From Phocoena phocoena (lineage: Eukaryota > Chordata > Mammalia > Artiodactyla > Phocoenidae), in the NCBI RefSeq assembly GCF_963924675.1, contig NC_089220.1, forward strand, positions 113,476,697 through 113,540,696: 64,000 nucleotides of DNA, written 5' to 3'. A program made the translations under genes and the position numbers. Positions 59,521-64,000 of this stretch are shown here, in pieces. Within the stretch, counting starts at the first letter, position 1. The number at the start of each line of letters is the position of its first letter. Below the pieces are notes generated by a model. That model was not told where the DNA came from and searched no databases. It was given only the letters and a program-made list of their open reading frames with translations.

Positions 59521-60239
59521 CCCTCTTCCGTTATTAACTGGCCATCCTACTGTTCTGCAGTACCCACTTAGAACACATTCATTATTTTGCTACTGGACCA
59601 GGGTATCAGCTAAGTATAAGTATACTGTAAAATCACCTATACATGTCTGGCCTCACTGTTTTTTTTTCACTTGATGAGGCTTCATTTCTTCTCTTCTAGG
59701 CTTACCTAGATATTCCCTCCTTCAGCGTGGCTAGCACTATCTCTATCTTCAATCTGGAGTTTTATGGCTAATTTCTCTTTAAGCCCCTGGTTAAATGCTG
59801 ACCTTTTATTTTAATCCCCTCCATGGTTGGAGAAGCAGAATTTTTGTTGTTGGGTCCCCAGGATGCCTTTCAGGCCTCAGCTCTCCTCCTGTGACCATCC
59901 AGCTCAGCTCAGGAGCCCTCTTGGTGTGTCTGAGACCCAGCTTGGCAGCTTCTACCTTCCTCACCTGCCCTGATATAGGTGCTCTTTGCCCAGAGTGGGC
60001 ATCTCTGCATCAGATCTCAATGAGCCTCTTGGGTTTTATTATAATAGGGATTGTCGTTTTTACTGTCATCGCTCTTGCACCCTCCCATTTCATCAGCATG
60101 CATATCGTCTCCCTCAAAGAGATTAGGTGTCTTGTCCCAATTGGGAAGAGAAAACCCAGGATAGAACACTTGTCTCTTGATGTCAAGTCCAGTGACACTG
60201 CCTTCTTCCTAGGTGGCTGTGTTTTCTGTCTGTCTCTTG

Positions 60240-60460
60240 AGAAGAGCACGGATATTGAATTCAGACAAATGTAGATTTGATTCTAGCTCAGGCCCTTGCT
60301 ATAATGATGTGAAGTTGGGCACACTTCTTAAACCCTTTGAGCCTCAAATTATTCATCTGTGAAGTGGGGATAGCAGTTCTGACTTTACAGAATTAGTACT
60401 CAGATCAAATGAAATAAGGAATGAAAACCACCTAGCACAGTACCTGACACAGGTGCTGGA
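60240..60460 (+). repeat. MIR SINE
   Basis: AGAGCACGGATATTGAATTC, TTCTAGCTCAGGCCCTTGCT, TCATCTGTGAAGTGGGGATA, CACCTAGCACAGTACCTGAC in MIR order. Confidence 0.8.
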
Positions 60461-61482
60461 TATCTTTCGAAGCCTCCAATGTCCTTTACAATGATGCTTC
60501 CCATTGTGTGCAGTTTCCAAATTCCCACAGATTATTGCATTCCTTCTCAGATGGCTTTCAACTTGGGGACCACCCGGTCTGGTGCCAGACATCTCCATTG
60601 TCCCTTCCTTCTGCACCAGCCTGGTGCTCTCAGATTCTGCCCTGGCTTTTGTGAGTCTCTGGTCTGAGTTGTACTTCATCCTGCTGAACTGGACAGCGCA
60701 ATTGAGAAACACAGAGCAGAACGGTAATTAAAAAGAGGAGAGCTAGAGTTGGGTGACTCTTGTGGAACTGTTTGAAATGTTTTACCGTATTTTGAGGTTT
60801 TTAAAACTTAGGTCATCTCATAGTTTTTGTTTTCAAATGCTTGGCTTCTTGATAGGGGCAAGCTAAGCATTGTGGATGCTTTGATATTCTTCAAATATTT
60901 GGTCCACTATTTAGAGAAGCTGTGCAGGGTGATGGGCAGAAGGAGGACCACTGGGGCAGCAGCTCCTTTGTTGTCCTGGGCACTTCACCTCTGGCCCCAA
61001 ACTTGCATGCATCACTGAGCAAAATAAAAACAATGTGCTTAACAGGAATCACCTACCTGAGAAAGCATTTTGGTGACCGCCTACTGTCACTCAAGCATAC
61101 ATACCCCTTACAGTTGTCATGACTACCACAGGCCCCTTCATCAGAGGACTTTGAACCATTTACAGAGCCCTCTTTGAAACGAGTTCTGGCAAATCCTATT
61201 TTCTTTCTCTAGTTAGGTTTTCCTTGTATTTTGGCATCTTGGCAGTTTCCCTGCTGGCCTGCCCCTTAATCTGGAACTGGAAGAGACCCTGACCTCTTAG
61301 AAAGCAAGTTCTGAAAAACACTGTAGCTGAGGTCCCTGGTAGGGGTGGGGGAATTGTATAGTAAGAGAAAACTGCTGAGCGTACATGCTCTCTAGACCCA
61401 GAAAGCCCTAAACTAATGGTCAACTCTCACACTACTAGGGATAAGGAATGGAATTTTCATAAATGTACCTTTTGTTTTTTGG

Positions 61483-61683
61483 TTTTTTTTTTTTGCGGTA
61501 CGCGGGCGTCTCACTGTTGTGGCCTCTCCCGTTGCGGAGCACAGACTCCGGATGCACAGGCTCAGCGGCCGTGGCTCACGGGCCCAGCCGCTCCGCGGCA
61601 TGTGGGATCTTCCCAGACCGGGGCACGAACCCGTGTCCCCTGCATCGGCAGACGGACTCTCAACCACTGCGCCACCAGGGAAG
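61483..61683 (-). mobile_element. CHR-type SINE, short form
   Basis: The T-run at 61483-61494 is the tail, then TGCGGTACGCGGGCGTCTCA, GCGGCATGTGGGATCTTCCC, GGGGCACGAACCCGTGTCCC, ending CCACCAGGGAAG at 61683. The terminal CCC of the usual head is missing. No clear target-site duplication was found. Confidence 0.93.
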
Positions 61684-61689
61684 GTTATT

Positions 61690-62780
61690 AAAAAACCTGT
61701 GTGGAATATATTCTTACACTGCCTCCATCTGGAACATCCTCATAAATTAGCATCCCCATTGTAAAATGAGGACCAAGCTTTCATATAAAGAACAGTTTTC
61801 TATCTACAGATGTGTTCCCTCCGAATACCTAAAAACAGCTTTTTCTCAAATATTATTTTTTTTACACTGTCCTCAAGGATACCCCACTTCTGTATGTTTT
61901 TTCTTTTTTTTTCAAAAACTACCTGAGTTAACAGAAGGACATAAACAGTACCTTTAACTGGGAATCAGAGGAGCATCTCTCCAAGATAAGGACCTTTGTC
62001 TAGAAGAGGCTTTCAGAGCTGCACAGGGATGGCTGGAAACTTGGGATGGTTTGCTTAATGCTGATTATTAGGGATTGGTTTAGTTGTTATTTCTGGACCA
62101 GGTGCCGTATTCATAGAAGTTTCTTATCACTTTTCCTACTAAATCGCTCAGTCCTATCCTAGGCAGAGTTTGACTTTTTAAAGCCCAAACACTTATCAAT
62201 TTGCCAAAATTATCCATGAAGATACTAGACTAAGAGTTTAAAAGTACCAATAAATATCTAGAGAGTATAATGTGTTCCTTTTGATTGCTTTGTCTGCTTT
62301 AAACTCTTCATGTAATGTCTGGCAGTAGAACAGTATATGAGAACTTAAGTTTCAAATTAAGAAATTACAAGCTACATAATAAAATAAACAGATTGTGTTG
62401 GCAAGTTCTAAGGGAGCATCAAAGTGCCTTGATAAACATCTTCTTCCCAAAGAACCAACTCCCAGCTTCTGAAACCACAGCCAGAGGACTCTTTTGCTCT
62501 GAGATTTTACCATTGTCCAAAACAATATCTGTTTAATTGGAAAAATCCCTTTTAGGACATAAGAATTTGCTAAAGGAGAAGATAAAATCTGGACAGTGCT
62601 TGTTTTATTTAAAATAAGCTGTGCCTTTCCTGCAAGAGAAGGGAAACTTCTCTACCCGAAGGGCATTTTCCTCTAATTACCTAAAACTTGCTTCATTAAA
62701 GGTTGGGAGTTTTTGTTGTTTTGGTTTGTACATTCTTAAACAGAAATAAGGACCGAAGGCAAAAGAGAAAAAAATCAGCT
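61690..62780. other. Intron with nothing recognised
   Basis: AT-rich sequence with short open frames only. No repeat family, exon or regulatory element could be supported. Confidence 0.5.
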
Positions 62781-62784
62781 CTGA

Positions 62785-63250
62785 TTCCATCACTCAGAAA
62801 TAACTATTAATTTGTTCTATATGTTATTTAGCTTTTTAACAAAAACTGAGATCATACTGTACATAATATTGCTTAGCCTGTCTTTCTGCACTTAAAAATG
62901 TATTGTAAACAGCTTTTTAGGCCAACAAGGAGAGGCTTAGATCATGATTTTTAGTGGCTTCAAGTATCCTATGTAATGGATGGATCATAATATATTTTAT
63001 TAACCACCTATTGATTGCTATCTAAGTTGTTTGTAGGATACTACTATTTGAAACAATGCTTTAGTACACATCTTTGAACACATACCTTTGTGTATTGGGG
63101 ATAATCATTCTTTTCCATCTTTGCTGTTCTAAAAAAAATGGTATCTCTTAAATCCTTTCTGAGTACTTTTCCAGGTCTTCTGGCCATTTATATTTCTACT
63201 TTTGTGAATTGTTTCTTGATGTTTTTTGCTAATGACAACTTCTCTTTAGA
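62785..63250 (-). repeat. Probable ancient L1-like fragment
   Basis: CACCTATTGATTGCTATCTA, AACAATGCTTTAGTACACAT, AACACATACCTTTGTGTATT echo a strongly decayed L1M 3' region in reverse. Confidence 0.4.
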
Positions 63251-63339
63251 TTTCTAGAAAACTTTTATTTGCCCTCATTTATAGGGGATAAAAGAAAAGC
63301 CTGGTTCTCCTTGGACTCTTTTACCTGGCTCTGAACTCT

Positions 63340-63470
63340 AGACCAGAGGTTCCTAAACATGATGGAACACTGGAATCAATTTCCTGGGGATCTTTAAAAA
63401 CTGTTGGAGCCTGGTTCCCAATTCCAGACATAGATTTAGTTGGGATGGGGTGGGACCACTGCCCTAGCCT
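63340..63470 (+). mobile_element. MER5-type hAT transposon fragment
   Basis: CCAGAGGTTCCTAAACATGA, GGAATCAATTTCCTGGGGAT, TTAAAAACTGTTGGAGCCTG, GGTTCCCAATTCCAGACATA in MER5 order. Confidence 0.65.
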
Positions 63471-63749
63471 AGATCAATCATCAAGCTTGCTTCCATAGTT
63501 ATATATTTCCTTCCAGTTTGTCCCATATATGTATTTATTTCACTCAGAGCATCTGTACATCTTTTATTCTGCATTTTAAAAAGTTTCATATTACATCACA
63601 AGCAGTTTTCCAGACTCCTTCTTTATTTAATAACCATCATTTTAGGCCCACACAATACTATTTTGAGTTAATTGACAATAACCTGTTTTAAATGTATCCT
63701 ACAAAGAACATTTCAGTTGATTTTGCTAAAGAAGCCCCTGAGTATAATG

Positions 63750-63990
63750 GATGCAAACACGGACTCTGGTTTTAGACTGTCTGGATTTGACTTATTAACT
63801 CTATGACTGTACGACCTTGAGCAAGTTGCTTAACTTCTCTTGACCTCAGTTTCCCCATCTGTAAATGGGGTCTATAAATGGGGTTGATAAAGCAGTACCT
63901 ACTGCATATGATTGCTGTGATGGTTAAATGAGTGACTGTATATAAATCATTTAGACAATATTTGTCTGTTAGTAAGTAATCAATAAGGGC
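63750..63990 (+). repeat. MIR SINE, near full length
   Basis: AACACGGACTCTGGTTTTAG, GACCTTGAGCAAGTTGCTTA, CTCAGTTTCCCCATCTGTAA, GTGATGGTTAAATGAGTGAC, AGTAAGTAATCAATAAGG: head to tail of MIR. Confidence 0.85.
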
Positions 63991-64000
63991 CATAAAACAT

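Overview
The window reads as nuclear DNA of a mammal, most probably a cetacean or close whippomorph relative. Seven tRNA-Glu-like SINEs of the CHR type (shared by whales, hippos and ruminants) are present, along with one recurring L1 lineage. I see none of the BovB or Bov-tA repeats that crowd ruminant DNA. Nothing is bacterial, and there is no operon, CRISPR array or RNA gene.

Two coding exons are visible, both on the + strand: 8437-8884 and 21849-21951. Their splice phases match and their joined reading runs across the start of an ADAMTS-like cysteine-rich region. I assign them to THSD4 (ADAMTSL6), a secreted extracellular-matrix protein that binds fibrillin-1 and promotes microfibril assembly. 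The rest of the window is intron: at least 8.4 kb upstream, 13 kb between the exons, and more than 42 kb downstream with no further exon recognised.

Layout. 1-1.0 kb: intron with a MER5-type fragment. 1.05-6.8 kb: L1 element E1, antisense to the gene. 6.8-8.4 kb: intron. 8.4-8.9 kb: exon A. 8.9-21.8 kb: intron with an L1 carrying a 5' inversion (11 kb), two CHR SINEs and MIR fragments. 21.85 kb: exon B. 22-36 kb: intron with MER5, MaLR LTR, ancient L1, MIR and unassigned repeats. 36.0-43.2 kb: L1 element E2, with its 5' end and a 15-bp target-site duplication. 43.2-55 kb: a repeat-poor stretch, then LTR-like, MIR and L1/MER5 fragments. 55.4-59.5 kb: old L1 DNA with a four-layer nest of insertions. 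59.5-64 kb: intron with MIR, SINE and MER5 pieces.

The most interesting observation is that E1 and E2 share the same 5' start, but E1 lacks a 1508-bp block of E2's 5' leader. The edges of that block fit a GC-AG intron with a strong polypyrimidine tract, so E1 may be a retrocopy of a spliced L1 transcript. E1 and E2 are also direct repeats that bracket both THSD4 exons. I found no new gene system. Repeat names rest on recognition by eye, and subfamily labels are deliberately loose.
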